Shown here piece by piece: positions 44,078 to 52,944 of a stretch of 64,000 nt of DNA. Source of the stretch: CAIMUS01 sp046347625 (GTDB lineage: Bacteria; Pseudomonadota; Gammaproteobacteria; Competibacterales; Competibacteraceae). The stretch's first letter is position 1, and every line of letters starts with the position of its first letter. The position numbers and the translations under genes are program-made. The notes beneath the pieces were generated by a model that did not search any database, was not told the origin of the DNA, and was given only the letters and a program-made list of their open reading frames with translations. The stretch covers positions 682,001-746,000 of the forward strand of contig JAXMFU010000001.1 of assembly GCA_046347625.1 (NCBI GenBank), written 5' to 3'.

Positions 44078-45885
44078 TGGTAAATCGCCTGAATGCGGGT
44101 GTACACCGCGCGATTGCTGCGGCCATGTTCGGGAGGGCCGATGCCGGACGCTTTCCAGCCACCGAACGGCGCTTCCGCATCCGCATCGGCGGTGGCGCGA
44201 TCGAGCTTCAGGATACCGGCCTGGGCCGTTTCGAGAAATCGCGCCTGCCGCTCCGCCGACCGGCTGAACAGTGCCGCCACCAGACCGTGGCGCACCCCGT
44301 TGCACAAGCGCAAGGCGTCCTCGAAGTCGCGCGCCGGTTGCACGACCAGCACGGGGCCAAACGTTTCTTCCTGTACGATCTCGGCGGCCGGATTGTCACA
44401 TTGAATGACCGTCGGCGGAAAATACCCCGGCATCGGGTCCGCCGGGCCTTGCAAGAGCAGTCCACCGGTACGCGCCACCAAGGCGGCCACTTGATCGCGT
44501 TTGGCCGTCGAGATCAATGTGCCGACATCGGTCCGCGGATCCAGCGTGGCCACCGCCCGGTGCAGATGTTCGAGAAACGCATCCCGGCAGGCCGTGTCGA
44601 GGATTACCCGCCGGTTCGCCGTGCAGCGCTGCCCGGCAAAACCGAACGCCGCTTCGGCCACCGCCGTGGCGGCGGCCGCCAAGTCCGTATCCGACCAGAC
44701 GATGGCGGCGTTATTGCCGCCCAGTTCGGCCTGCAACGGTACGCGGCGTTGCGCACAGATCACCTGTGCCGTCCAACCGGCCGCCTCCGAGCCGGTCAAG
44801 ACCACGGCGTCGACGGCAGGGTCGGCCATCAACCGTTCGGCAACCGTAGCGTCGCCGTTCACCAGGTTCACCACGTCCGGCGGTATACCGGCTGTTTCGA
44901 GCAAAGCCATCAGCCGGACGGCAATACCCGCCGCGGCTGGAGCCGGTTTCCAGACCACCGTGTTGCCATAGAGCAGCGCCGGTGCGAGCCGGCCGACGGG
45001 GATGGCGACCGGGTTATTCCACGGCGTGATGACGGCGATCACCCCGCGCGGACACCGGCGCTCGCGGGAGTGCTCGCCGCACGGTGCTTCCCACGGCTCG
45101 CGCGCATACCGAATCGCGGCGTCGATGAGTGCCACGCTGCGTTCGAGTTCGGCATTACCGTACCGGAGCGGTTTATGAATCTCCGCCACCATCTGTCTGG
45201 CTAAGGCCGGCGACTCCGCCTCGATCAGCGCCGCCAGCCGGATGAGCATCTCGGCGCGATCGTTCAGCGACAGCTTGCACCAGGCGTACCCGGCATGTCG
45301 TGCCTTGGCTGTAGCGCATGCCACGTCCACCCGTTCATCGGCAATGGCGCCGCCGGGTAATCGATCCGCCGGGACAAACTGGACCGCGCGGGCTTCCAGG
45401 TACCGGTGCGTCACGGCGGCATGCAACGGGTCTTCACTGCCGACGGCATCGGCGACAATCCAGACTGTCCACCCACGTTGATAGGCGTCGAGCGCGGTGG
45501 CGCGTATGCAGCTTTGAAGTTGCACGCCCGCCAGCCAGAGGGTGTCGATTCCGCCAGCGCGCAGCACCGTGTCCAATGAGCCATCGACGAACGCACTGAA
45601 GCCGGTTTTGTGCAGCACGGTTTCGGACGGCCAGGGCGGCAACGGCGAGGCATGTCCGGCCGTGCCGTCGACACATATCCATTTACCGTCGCGTTGCCAG
45701 TGCGGCATCCGGTCGTCCGGCTCACGGTGTACCGTGGTCCGGACATGAATGACCGGGATGGCCGCCGCGCGGCAGCGCTCGAGCAGTTTTGCCACCCGGG
45801 CGATCAATTCACCCGTCGTCGGTTGGAGTGCGGGTGAGTCCAGGTAATCCTGCTGCAGATCGACGAGCACCAGCGCTGGTTTCAT
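44074..45885 (-). CDS. Isochorismatase-aldehyde dehydrogenase fusion
   Basis: A 603-residue fusion. Residues 1-185 are an isochorismatase-like hydrolase with the catalytic triad Asp9 (LVLVDLQQDY), Lys93 (LHKTGFSAF) and Cys126 (LQSCIRAT). Residues about 190-603 are an NAD(P)-dependent aldehyde dehydrogenase with Asn290 (TPWNNP), Glu387 (QAELGG) and nucleophile Cys421 (FAGQRCTAN), all intact. Such a pairing could hydrolyse an amide, imide or vinyl ether and oxidise the aldehyde released. It overlaps both neighbours by 4 bp. Confidence 0.88.
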   Translation of the reverse strand: MKPALVLVDLQQDYLDSPALQPTTGELIARVAKLLERCRAAAIPVIHVRTTVHREPDDRMPHWQRDGKWICVDGTAGHASPLPPWPSETVLHKTGFSAFVDGSLDTVLRAGGIDTLWLAGVQLQSCIRATALDAYQRGWTVWIVADAVGSEDPLHAAVTHRYLEARAVQFVPADRLPGGAIADERVDVACATAKARHAGYAWCKLSLNDRAEMLIRLAALIEAESPALARQMVAEIHKPLRYGNAELERSVALIDAAIRYAREPWEAPCGEHSRERRCPRGVIAVITPWNNPVAIPVGRLAPALLYGNTVVWKPAPAAAGIAVRLMALLETAGIPPDVVNLVNGDATVAERLMADPAVDAVVLTGSEAAGWTAQVICAQRRVPLQAELGGNNAAIVWSDTDLAAAATAVAEAAFGFAGQRCTANRRVILDTACRDAFLEHLHRAVATLDPRTDVGTLISTAKRDQVAALVARTGGLLLQGPADPMPGYFPPTVIQCDNPAAEIVQEETFGPVLVVQPARDFEDALRLCNGVRHGLVAALFSRSAERQARFLETAQAGILKLDRATADADAEAPFGGWKASGIGPPEHGRSNRAVYTRIQAIYQ

Positions 45886-47027
45886 GCAGGGTTCGATTCC
45901 CGGTAAAGCGCGAACACGATGTCCGCGACCAACTCACCCATTTCACGGGTTCCGACCAGGCGTCCACCCAACTCCATCAAATCAGCCGTCCGCCAGCCTT
46001 GACGCCAGACTTGGTGCACGGCCCGTTCGATCGCATCGGCGGCATCGCTGAGACCGAAGCTTTCACGCAGCAACATCGCCACGGAAAGGATCTGGCCGGC
46101 CGGGTTTGCCACATTCTTGCCGGCCAGGTCGTAGGCGGCGCCATGGTTGGTTTGATACGCCGCCGCGGCGCCGGGGGCAAAGTTGCCGGAGTAGGCCAAT
46201 GCCCGCGACCCGAGTAATACCGCGCTTAGGTCGGCCAGCACATCGCCGAAAAGATTCGGCGCCACGATGACATCGAAGTCCCGGGCATGCTGAATCACAC
46301 AATACGCGGCATAATCGACGTTCAGCAACTGTAACTCGATACCCGCCGCGGCGGTAATTTCCAGCGCGCAGTCACGCCATAATTCGCTGATGGTCGGGAT
46401 GCCGGCGTCTTTGTAGATGACCGTTAACCGGCCCCGGCGCCGACGGGCGATGCCGGCGGCGGCTTCGAGGATACGCCGCACGTCGGTTTCGGCGTAGGAA
46501 AAGTTGTGATTGGCCACGCGCGTTCCATCGGCTCGAGTGGTTTCGCTCCATTGGCCTTGGTAAATCCCACCGGCATTGTCGCGGATGATGATCAAATCCA
46601 CGTTATCGCAGTATTCCGGTTTGAGCCGCGCCGTCAGGCGCAGTGCCGGGTCGGTTCGGACCGGGACAATTTTACAAAACAGATCGAACCGCCGGCGGAG
46701 GTCGTAGACGAAGCGGCCGCCGCCGGCGCCGTGCAACAGGGCGCCCCCATCGGCAAACACGTGACGGCAAAAATTCTCCACTTCAGCCGTCAGAGCGGCA
46801 CCATGGGCCTGCTCGGCGGCGGTACCGATCAAGCCGCCGCGGCGAATAATAAAGCTGTATGGGCTGATGGTCTCCAGCGCCTGCAACACGGTGAGACCGG
46901 CACCGACGACTTCCGAGCCGACGCCTTCGCCGTCGAGCACGCCCACCAGATAGTGGCCATTGGAAGGCGACGGTTGGCGCTGACGACCGGGGATACAATC
47001 ACTCCAGGTTTTGGCTTCAGGGTACAT
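45882..47027 (-). CDS. Isocitrate/isopropylmalate dehydrogenase family enzyme
   Basis: A 381-residue beta-decarboxylating dehydrogenase. The fold starts near residue 26 (YLVGVLDGEGVGSEVV). The Mg2+/substrate regions IIRDNAGGIYQG, DVIVAPNLFGDVLADLSA and the NAD-site NHGAAYDLAGKNVANPAGQ are visible. Normal LeuB and Icd differ in several of these positions, so the substrate is probably another 2-hydroxy-3-carboxy acid. The product would be a 2-keto acid. Coupled to the isochorismatase-ALDH gene by a 4-bp overlap. Confidence 0.82.
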   Translation of the reverse strand: MYPEAKTWSDCIPGRQRQPSPSNGHYLVGVLDGEGVGSEVVGAGLTVLQALETISPYSFIIRRGGLIGTAAEQAHGAALTAEVENFCRHVFADGGALLHGAGGGRFVYDLRRRFDLFCKIVPVRTDPALRLTARLKPEYCDNVDLIIIRDNAGGIYQGQWSETTRADGTRVANHNFSYAETDVRRILEAAAGIARRRRGRLTVIYKDAGIPTISELWRDCALEITAAAGIELQLLNVDYAAYCVIQHARDFDVIVAPNLFGDVLADLSAVLLGSRALAYSGNFAPGAAAAYQTNHGAAYDLAGKNVANPAGQILSVAMLLRESFGLSDAADAIERAVHQVWRQGWRTADLMELGGRLVGTREMGELVADIVFALYRESNPA

Positions 47028-47073
47028 GCTGGCTTGTAGGTAATGTTATCTGGATGGCGTTATCTGGATGGCG

Positions 47074-48579
47074 CTATGCCTGGTGCGGATAGACGCCGGT
47101 CCATTGGGCCAACTTCACTTCAAGGGGAAACTGGTGGAAACGTTTTTTCACCCGCAGGTAGGCAAGCGGATAATAAATCGAGGCAAGCAGACGAACGAGC
47201 CAATGAGTTTTCTTGTACGGCGTGACGAAGTTATTACGGATGGCCAGCGCCGAGGTGAAATGCAACATCCGAATGAGACTTTTCTGGTCGGCCGATAACC
47301 AGGGCGCGTAACGATTGACGGTGCTGAAGTTGAAACTCACCCATTCTTCCAGCGCGGCGGGGACTTTCAATCCGTGCTGCACGGCGAGATCGAAATCGGC
47401 CATACCAGGGAACGGGGTGAAGACGTTAAGGCGGGGGACCGCCGCCGGGTTGTCGGCGGCGAGTTGGAGGAAGAGATCGACGGTCTGGGCCAGTTCCTCC
47501 TGGGTCTCGGTGGGAATGCCCATCATGAAGAAATAATGCGGTCGGATATCGAAGCGGGCGAGGCGCCGATTGAAGCGTACGATGGCCGGGATGTCCTGCG
47601 GTTTGTTCAATAACCCCAGGATGCGCGGGGACGCGGATTCGATCCCGATCATTAACCGCGTACAGCCGCCGTCGCGCAGGATTTGCAGTTCGGCGTCGGA
47701 CAAGGCAGTCAGCACGGCGCTGTGGCCGTCGACTTTGGCACAATCGATGCCGAGGTTGAGTTCCTTGAGTTGCCGGAAAATGGCGAGAGCGCGTTCTTTC
47801 TTCCCGAAGAAGTTGTCGTCGGTGAAGATAAAATGCCGAATGCCGTACTCGTTGACGATGCGCTGGAGCCGCCGCACGGTCTCTTCGACGGAGAGCGCGC
47901 GCCAGGTGCTATGGTAGGCGGCGGTGTTGTAACAGTACTGACAGTGGAACGGGCAACCCCGACTGGTTTCCAGGCTCAGGTGCGGTATGCCGGAAATCAA
48001 CGGCATATAGTTGCGGATATCCACCAGATGATAGGCCGGAAACGGTTGTACGTTCAGGTCGATCAATGGCCTCGGCCCGGTCGAACGTGGAGTTCCGTCC
48101 GGTTTGTACCAGACTCCGCGTACCCCGCCCAGCGGCGCGCCGGTCTCCAGGGCCTGCACCAGTTCGAAGAATGTTTCCTCGCCTTCACCTTGTACCACAA
48201 GGTCGATGTGCTCATGGCGCAGCGTCTGTTCCGGCATCAAGGTGGGATGGATACCGCCCCAGACTACCGGTACGGAACTGTGTTGTTTCACCAGGCGGGA
48301 GGCTTCCAGCGCCGAGCGAATCTGCGGTCCGGTCATGGAGGTGACGCCAACACAAACCGGCTCGCGGCGCAGCTCCTCCAGGAGCAACTCGCGCCAGCGG
48401 CTTTCCAGCCGCTGATCGATAATGCGCACGTCGTAACCCGCCCGGTCCAACGGAGTTCCAATCGCCAGCAGACCTTGCGGCAACTCGACACGCGGCTGGA
48501 CCGCACCGCCAAATCGATGGGCCGGCTGGAATAATACGATTCGTCGTGAAGTACGTTGATTCATGGTCGTCGGATTCAT
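47074..48579 (-). CDS. Cobalamin-binding-type radical SAM enzyme
   Basis: A roughly 501-residue enzyme. The N-terminal B12-binding Rossmann domain (about 15-160) contains VGVTSMTGPQIRSALEASR and VVWGGIHPTLMP. The radical SAM core has the cluster motif TSRGCPFHCQYCYN (CxxxCxxC). A His in the cobalamin loop is not obvious, so B12 may be bound base-off or not at all. Such enzymes methylate, cyclise or cleave at unactivated carbons. The start is uncertain (48579, 48564 or 48636). It lies 47 bp upstream of the LeuB-like gene and is probably co-transcribed. Confidence 0.85.
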   Translation of the reverse strand: MNPTTMNQRTSRRIVLFQPAHRFGGAVQPRVELPQGLLAIGTPLDRAGYDVRIIDQRLESRWRELLLEELRREPVCVGVTSMTGPQIRSALEASRLVKQHSSVPVVWGGIHPTLMPEQTLRHEHIDLVVQGEGEETFFELVQALETGAPLGGVRGVWYKPDGTPRSTGPRPLIDLNVQPFPAYHLVDIRNYMPLISGIPHLSLETSRGCPFHCQYCYNTAAYHSTWRALSVEETVRRLQRIVNEYGIRHFIFTDDNFFGKKERALAIFRQLKELNLGIDCAKVDGHSAVLTALSDAELQILRDGGCTRLMIGIESASPRILGLLNKPQDIPAIVRFNRRLARFDIRPHYFFMMGIPTETQEELAQTVDLFLQLAADNPAAVPRLNVFTPFPGMADFDLAVQHGLKVPAALEEWVSFNFSTVNRYAPWLSADQKSLIRMLHFTSALAIRNNFVTPYKKTHWLVRLLASIYYPLAYLRVKKRFHQFPLEVKLAQWTGVYPHQA

Positions 48580-48782
48580 CGCCAATGCAGCGGTATCGCC
48601 CAGGCACGTGTGGAGCTGGTATACATAGTCACCCACGCTGCAGCGGGCGGTGTGGAGTTCGAATTCGGGTGCAGGCGGTGGTTCATAGCGATCGAGTCAT
48701 CGTCTGAGCCGCAGTGTCGGGTCGGCCTGGATCGGCTGGGCGCCAATTTTAGTTTAAAGCGGAAACGGGTGGAAACGTTTTT

Positions 48783-50018
48783 TTACCTGCGGTGAGCGGC
48801 TGAAGTCGCCCTGATTTTCTCGATTAGCGTGAGGTAATGTTGCAGATGGACTTCCGCCGTCCATTTCGCCTGATAAGCCCGGTATGCAGCGTAACCCAGA
48901 TCATCCCGGAGCGCCTTGTTCTCCAGCAATCGCTCCATCGCAGTCAGCAGTTCCGACTCGTTCGTATAGCTGAAACCACCGCCGCTCTCTGCGATCAGCT
49001 CCGGCATCGCCCCTAAATTTCTGACAATCACCGGCGTTCCTTGTTGAAAGGCTTCCAGAATTACCAGCGGGCAAACTTCGAACCATAGGGAGGGCACGAT
49101 CAGTGCCATCGCCTGCTGATAGCAGGCTTGCAACCGGCCGGCCGATAGATGACCCAGAAAGCGGATGTTAGTGCTGCCGTCGGCCAACCGCCGTAAGAAG
49201 GGTTCGTAATCACCGGTACCGGCAATCAGCAGGCGCGCCCGCGAATAATTCCGGAAAAGAGGAATAAGCGTTTGCACTCCTTTGATTTTTTCCAAACGCC
49301 CTACATAGAGAAAATAGGGCACTTCCATGCTATCCCCCACCCATTCCGTTCCTGGTACTGCCGGTTCTTCGGAAATGAAATTGGGCAGATGTACGCCTGG
49401 CAGCTCGAGTCCTCTTTGCCGCAGAGTCTGTGCGCTGAAAAGGCTGGGTGCAATCAGGGTATCCACATGCGCCAGCATTCTCTCTAAAAGTCTGCCATAG
49501 CGCCACCATTGCGGCGGGCGCTTATGGACCAGTGTGCAGGGCAGACAAGTGGGATGCGCGCAGACCGCTCGGTTGAATTTGAACAGCACATGGGCAGGGC
49601 AGACCAGCCAGTAATCATGCGTTGTCAGGAGCTTGATACCCTGGCCATAGGCCAGTATCCCTGGACCACCGACTAAAGAAATGTTGTGATAATGGATGAC
49701 GTCGAAACCTTTTTGCAGGATCGACTGGATACGGGCCCGCTTGAAAAAGGGGAGTCCGGTCTGTTGCGTGGCCAGAGGAGACAGTGGACCGAAGCGGCTC
49801 CTGAGTCCATGGATTGTTACATTGGGGTGGTCGTCATAGGTACCTGCCGGCTCCCGTCCCGCCAGCAGTAAATAGGAATCGATACAGTGGATTACCTCCA
49901 CCTGATGCCCGCGCCGCGCCAGTTCGTTGCTCAGGCGGCGCACGAAAATCCCGTCTCCACCGAAGTTATAGGGAGGATAGAAGGTAGTAATCATGCAGAA
50001 GCGCAGTGACGTTCTCAT
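48783..50018 (-). CDS. Family-4 glycosyltransferase
   Basis: A 411-residue GT-B enzyme. The N-terminal acceptor domain begins RFCMITTFYPPYNFGGDGIF, with a Cys-rich CAHPTCLPCTL insert near residue 180. The C-terminal donor domain has FLYVGRLEKIKGVQTLI and the retaining-type E-x7-E-like EVCPLVILEAFQQGTPVI. It probably adds a sugar to an envelope glycan. It is separated by 200 bp from the radical SAM gene. Confidence 0.92.
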   Translation of the reverse strand: MRTSLRFCMITTFYPPYNFGGDGIFVRRLSNELARRGHQVEVIHCIDSYLLLAGREPAGTYDDHPNVTIHGLRSRFGPLSPLATQQTGLPFFKRARIQSILQKGFDVIHYHNISLVGGPGILAYGQGIKLLTTHDYWLVCPAHVLFKFNRAVCAHPTCLPCTLVHKRPPQWWRYGRLLERMLAHVDTLIAPSLFSAQTLRQRGLELPGVHLPNFISEEPAVPGTEWVGDSMEVPYFLYVGRLEKIKGVQTLIPLFRNYSRARLLIAGTGDYEPFLRRLADGSTNIRFLGHLSAGRLQACYQQAMALIVPSLWFEVCPLVILEAFQQGTPVIVRNLGAMPELIAESGGGFSYTNESELLTAMERLLENKALRDDLGYAAYRAYQAKWTAEVHLQHYLTLIEKIRATSAAHRR

Positions 50019-50187
50019 GTTATTGCAGCTGCCGTTATATAGAAAACCTGTAATATAATGACTGATAGTTATCGGTAAAACCCCTGAAAAGCTGCGTCGC
50101 GGTCGCCGGTTATGATGTTCGGCAAGCAGCTAACAGATTTCAAGAACTACTACTGTTGAGTCCCCGACTCGCGAGGGGTTGAAGTGA

Positions 50188-50613
50188 CTTCCTGTCCCTC
50201 CAACCCCATCGCGTTGGCTGGCACTTCGGTGTTAGCGACTCAACCAGCTCACCGGGGCAACCCGGTAACCGTTACCCGTGAATCTGCTCTAGGGACGGTT
50301 GACCCTAGCGCGGTGTGTAGTCACTCCGGGATGCTTCACCAGTCCCGGACTCTGAGGCTGGCGGTTAAACAGTACGCGATCGGGAGACGACAGTGCCGCC
50401 ACCAGGGATGGCCCTACGGGGGCAAAAACCACGGGCTAACTGAGCGAGGTGACCGTTACCGGCTTCGACCGGGCTGGGGAGTAATCCCTACCCTGACCCC
50501 GACCAGGGGGCCTCACGGCCACACGTCGGGGACAAACTTTTTCAGCCGCGGGACGCCCAGGCTAACGCCTATGGCTTAAACCCGTGGGGTCGTCACTCAT
50601 CCCTGAGTTCCTT
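50188..50613 (+). ncRNA. Large structured RNA resembling HEARO / IscB omega-RNA, without IscB
   Basis: A gene-free, GC-rich stretch made of many hairpins: GCTGGCAC-TTCG-GTGTTAGC, ACCGGG-GCAA-CCCGGT, CTAGGG-ACGGTTGA-CCCTAG, CCGGGA...TCCCGG and GGCC-TCAC-GGCC. Size, density of tetraloops and the motif run resemble HEARO RNAs, which guide the IscB nuclease. The 5' end follows GTGA (50184-50187), matching the ATGA/GTGA insertion preference reported for HEARO. The usual iscB gene is absent; the next start codon 13 bp on belongs to a BKACE gene. The identification is from memory of the family, not a covariance search. Confidence 0.6.
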
Positions 50614-50626
50614 CGAGGATAATAGC

Positions 50627-51523
50627 ATGGATATGATCCTGAATTTTGCGCCGACCGGCATGATTCCAACCAAACAGATGACGCCTTATGCAGCTGTCGG
50701 CATTCAGGAAATTATCGAAGATGTGCATGCCGCCTATGAACTGGGCATCACCCTCGTCCACCTCCATGCCCGGGACGAGGTGACCGAAGAGCCAACGTAT
50801 AGGGCCGACGTGTACGCGAAGCTCATCGAGGGTATCCGCGAATTTTCCAAGGATCTCATCGTCTGCGTTTCCCTCAGTGGGCGCACCTTTCAGGAATTCG
50901 AAAAACGAGCCGCGCCGCTTCAACTTGATGGCGATCTCAAGCCGGACATGGGAAGCCTGACGCTCAGTTCGGTCAATTTTCCCCAGGTAGCCAGTGTGAA
51001 TTCCCCGCAAATGATTCAAGCCCTGGCCACCGAGATGCAACGACGCGGCATTCTGGCGGAATTGGAGGTCTTCGACGTGGGCATGATCAATTATGCAAAG
51101 TATCTGGAAAGCAAGGGCTTATTGCAACCGCCGCATTATTTCAATCTGCTGCTGGGCAGTATCGCCGGTGCCCAGGCCGATCTACTGCCTGCCGGCCTCA
51201 TGATTCGCGATCTACCACCGGGTTCCCTGTGGAGTTTTGCCGGCATCGGTGACGATCAACTGACAATGAACGCACTGGCCGTCGCCGCCAGCGGCGGCGT
51301 GCGCGTCGGCCTCGAGGACAATATCTGGTATGACCGCGGCCGCACTCGGCTGGCGCGCAATATCGACCTGGTGCGTCGTATCCACCAGTTGGCGGAGGTC
51401 TTGGAACGACGGATCATGCCACCCCAGGAACTCAGGCGATGCTTGCAACTCGAGGCAGGCAACGGTCGTTATGGCCGCCGCAGCGCCATGGCAGCGAATG
51501 CGAAGGCGCCGGCGATCGCTTGA
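50627..51523 (+). CDS. BKACE / DUF849 beta-keto acid cleavage enzyme
   Basis: A 298-residue TIM-barrel zinc enzyme of the family typified by Kce, which condenses a beta-keto acid with acetyl-CoA to give acetoacetate and a CoA ester. Seen are ILNFAPTGMIPTKQMTP, the metal-binding VHLHARDE and the terminal VRVGLEDNIWYDRGR. Substrate specificity varies widely. Its ribosome-binding site (GAGG, 50613-50620 region) lies at the 3' edge of the structured RNA, so the RNA is its leader. Confidence 0.9.
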   Translation: MDMILNFAPTGMIPTKQMTPYAAVGIQEIIEDVHAAYELGITLVHLHARDEVTEEPTYRADVYAKLIEGIREFSKDLIVCVSLSGRTFQEFEKRAAPLQLDGDLKPDMGSLTLSSVNFPQVASVNSPQMIQALATEMQRRGILAELEVFDVGMINYAKYLESKGLLQPPHYFNLLLGSIAGAQADLLPAGLMIRDLPPGSLWSFAGIGDDQLTMNALAVAASGGVRVGLEDNIWYDRGRTRLARNIDLVRRIHQLAEVLERRIMPPQELRRCLQLEAGNGRYGRRSAMAANAKAPAIA

Positions 51524-51577
51524 CATCCGCTGGATCGCCCCGGTCATCAATCAACCGGACCGATCCAATTACTGTCC

Positions 51578-52942
51578 CTAGCGATTCTCCGCCACCAATC
51601 GGCGCAATAAACTGTTATAAGCCTGCCCCATTCGATCCGGTGAGAATTCGTTCCGGACCAGCCGTTGGGCGTTCTGCGCAAGTTGTGTTTGCAAGGAGAC
51701 GTCGGTCAACAGAGTCACAACGGCTGACGCTAGAGACCGGCGATCGCCCGGTCGATAACACAGACAGGTTTTGTGATCCTGTACCAGTCTGGCGTCGGGA
51801 TGTGCCGCAGAGGCAACAACCGGCAGGCCGGCGGCGAAAGCTTCCATGAGAACCAGCGCTACCGGGTCGGTGAAAGGCGAGTAGAAGAACAATAGATCGT
51901 GCTCGGCGTAAGCGGTTTGGAGTGCCGCCCGCTCTACCGGCGGACGCAAGGTTACGATATCGTTCAGGCCGTTACGCCGGATAGTCGCAAGGATGTTGTC
52001 GCGATAACCCGCCGGGCCTTGGGCAGCGATCACCGTCAAAGTGAGTTCTCCGACCGCCTGACGAATCGTGGGAAGCGCATCCAACAGTAAGTGGAGCCCT
52101 TTTTCCCGCGACAGCCGTCCGACCCATAACAGGCGATTGCGCCCGCTGGCAAGACGGGGCAATGGTTTGGGCAAAGGGACGCTAAAGTAGATAATGTGCG
52201 CTCTTTCCTTGGCTAAGCCGGCCTGGATGGCTTCTTCATACCACTGCCGATTGGCAAACACGGCCAGCTTGATAGCGTGCGGCGAGACCCGCTGCAAGAG
52301 AAAAGGATGGAACGAGCGGCGCAGACGTCGCCGCACCAGCACCTGCAACCCTGACCACCACCAGGCCCGGAGTTCCATGGCTAAGGCATTGAGACCGATG
52401 AGCATCACCCGTGGATGTCGCCGGGTAGCCAGCGCCATGAGGCCCGGCGCATCGATGGTCGTGGTGCTTAGCAGAACGGCATCATGGCGTTTGCTGTCGG
52501 CCAGCAGCTGTTCCATGCGGTAGAGGTTATCCGAAGCATGCTTCCAGAACGAACCCGGCATAAACAGAGTTTCGACAAGATAGCGAATCTGCACAGGCAA
52601 CCTTTGCCCCAGCCACGCAGCCCATGTCCAGCGGCTCAGTACCGCCAGCTTGTTGGAAAAATTGGTTGGCTGCAACGCCAAGACTGAATCCGGTTTTTCT
52701 CCCACCGTGGCAGTCGAGTATACGGGGACATCGACTTCCCATCCCCGGCTCCTCAGTTGGGCGGCCAGATCATCCAGCGCGATCGTCAAGCCTCCTTTTT
52801 CTCCCGGGGAAAGCGCTTGCCCGATGAGCAAGGCTCGCAACGGTCTTCTTGCCGAGACAGCCGGATCGAGACCGGTCATCGTGCCGGTTCCGTTATCCCT
52901 GTCAGGGCTATCGATGATCGGAGGCGTAGCAGGGCTGGTCAT
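51578..52942 (-). CDS. Family-4 glycosyltransferase
   Basis: A 454-residue GT-B enzyme. The core starts LRALLIGQALSPGEKGGLTI after a variable N-terminus, so ATG 52879 is an alternative start. The donor domain has LLWVGRLSREKGLHLLLDAL and the DPVALVLMEAFAAGLPVVAS loop with the retaining-type acidic residues. It directly follows the NeuD-like gene (2-bp gap), so the two are coupled, and faces the BKACE gene tail to tail. Confidence 0.92.
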   Translation of the reverse strand: MTSPATPPIIDSPDRDNGTGTMTGLDPAVSARRPLRALLIGQALSPGEKGGLTIALDDLAAQLRSRGWEVDVPVYSTATVGEKPDSVLALQPTNFSNKLAVLSRWTWAAWLGQRLPVQIRYLVETLFMPGSFWKHASDNLYRMEQLLADSKRHDAVLLSTTTIDAPGLMALATRRHPRVMLIGLNALAMELRAWWWSGLQVLVRRRLRRSFHPFLLQRVSPHAIKLAVFANRQWYEEAIQAGLAKERAHIIYFSVPLPKPLPRLASGRNRLLWVGRLSREKGLHLLLDALPTIRQAVGELTLTVIAAQGPAGYRDNILATIRRNGLNDIVTLRPPVERAALQTAYAEHDLLFFYSPFTDPVALVLMEAFAAGLPVVASAAHPDARLVQDHKTCLCYRPGDRRSLASAVVTLLTDVSLQTQLAQNAQRLVRNEFSPDRMGQAYNSLLRRLVAENR

Positions 52943-52944
52943 GG

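Noticed and set aside
44050..45204. 384-codon plus-strand frame in the ALDH gene
   Set aside because: Antisense shadow of the conserved dehydrogenase with both active sites intact.
50184..50579. 131-codon open frame inside the structured RNA
   Set aside because: No family resemblance, and the DNA is better explained by hairpin pairing.
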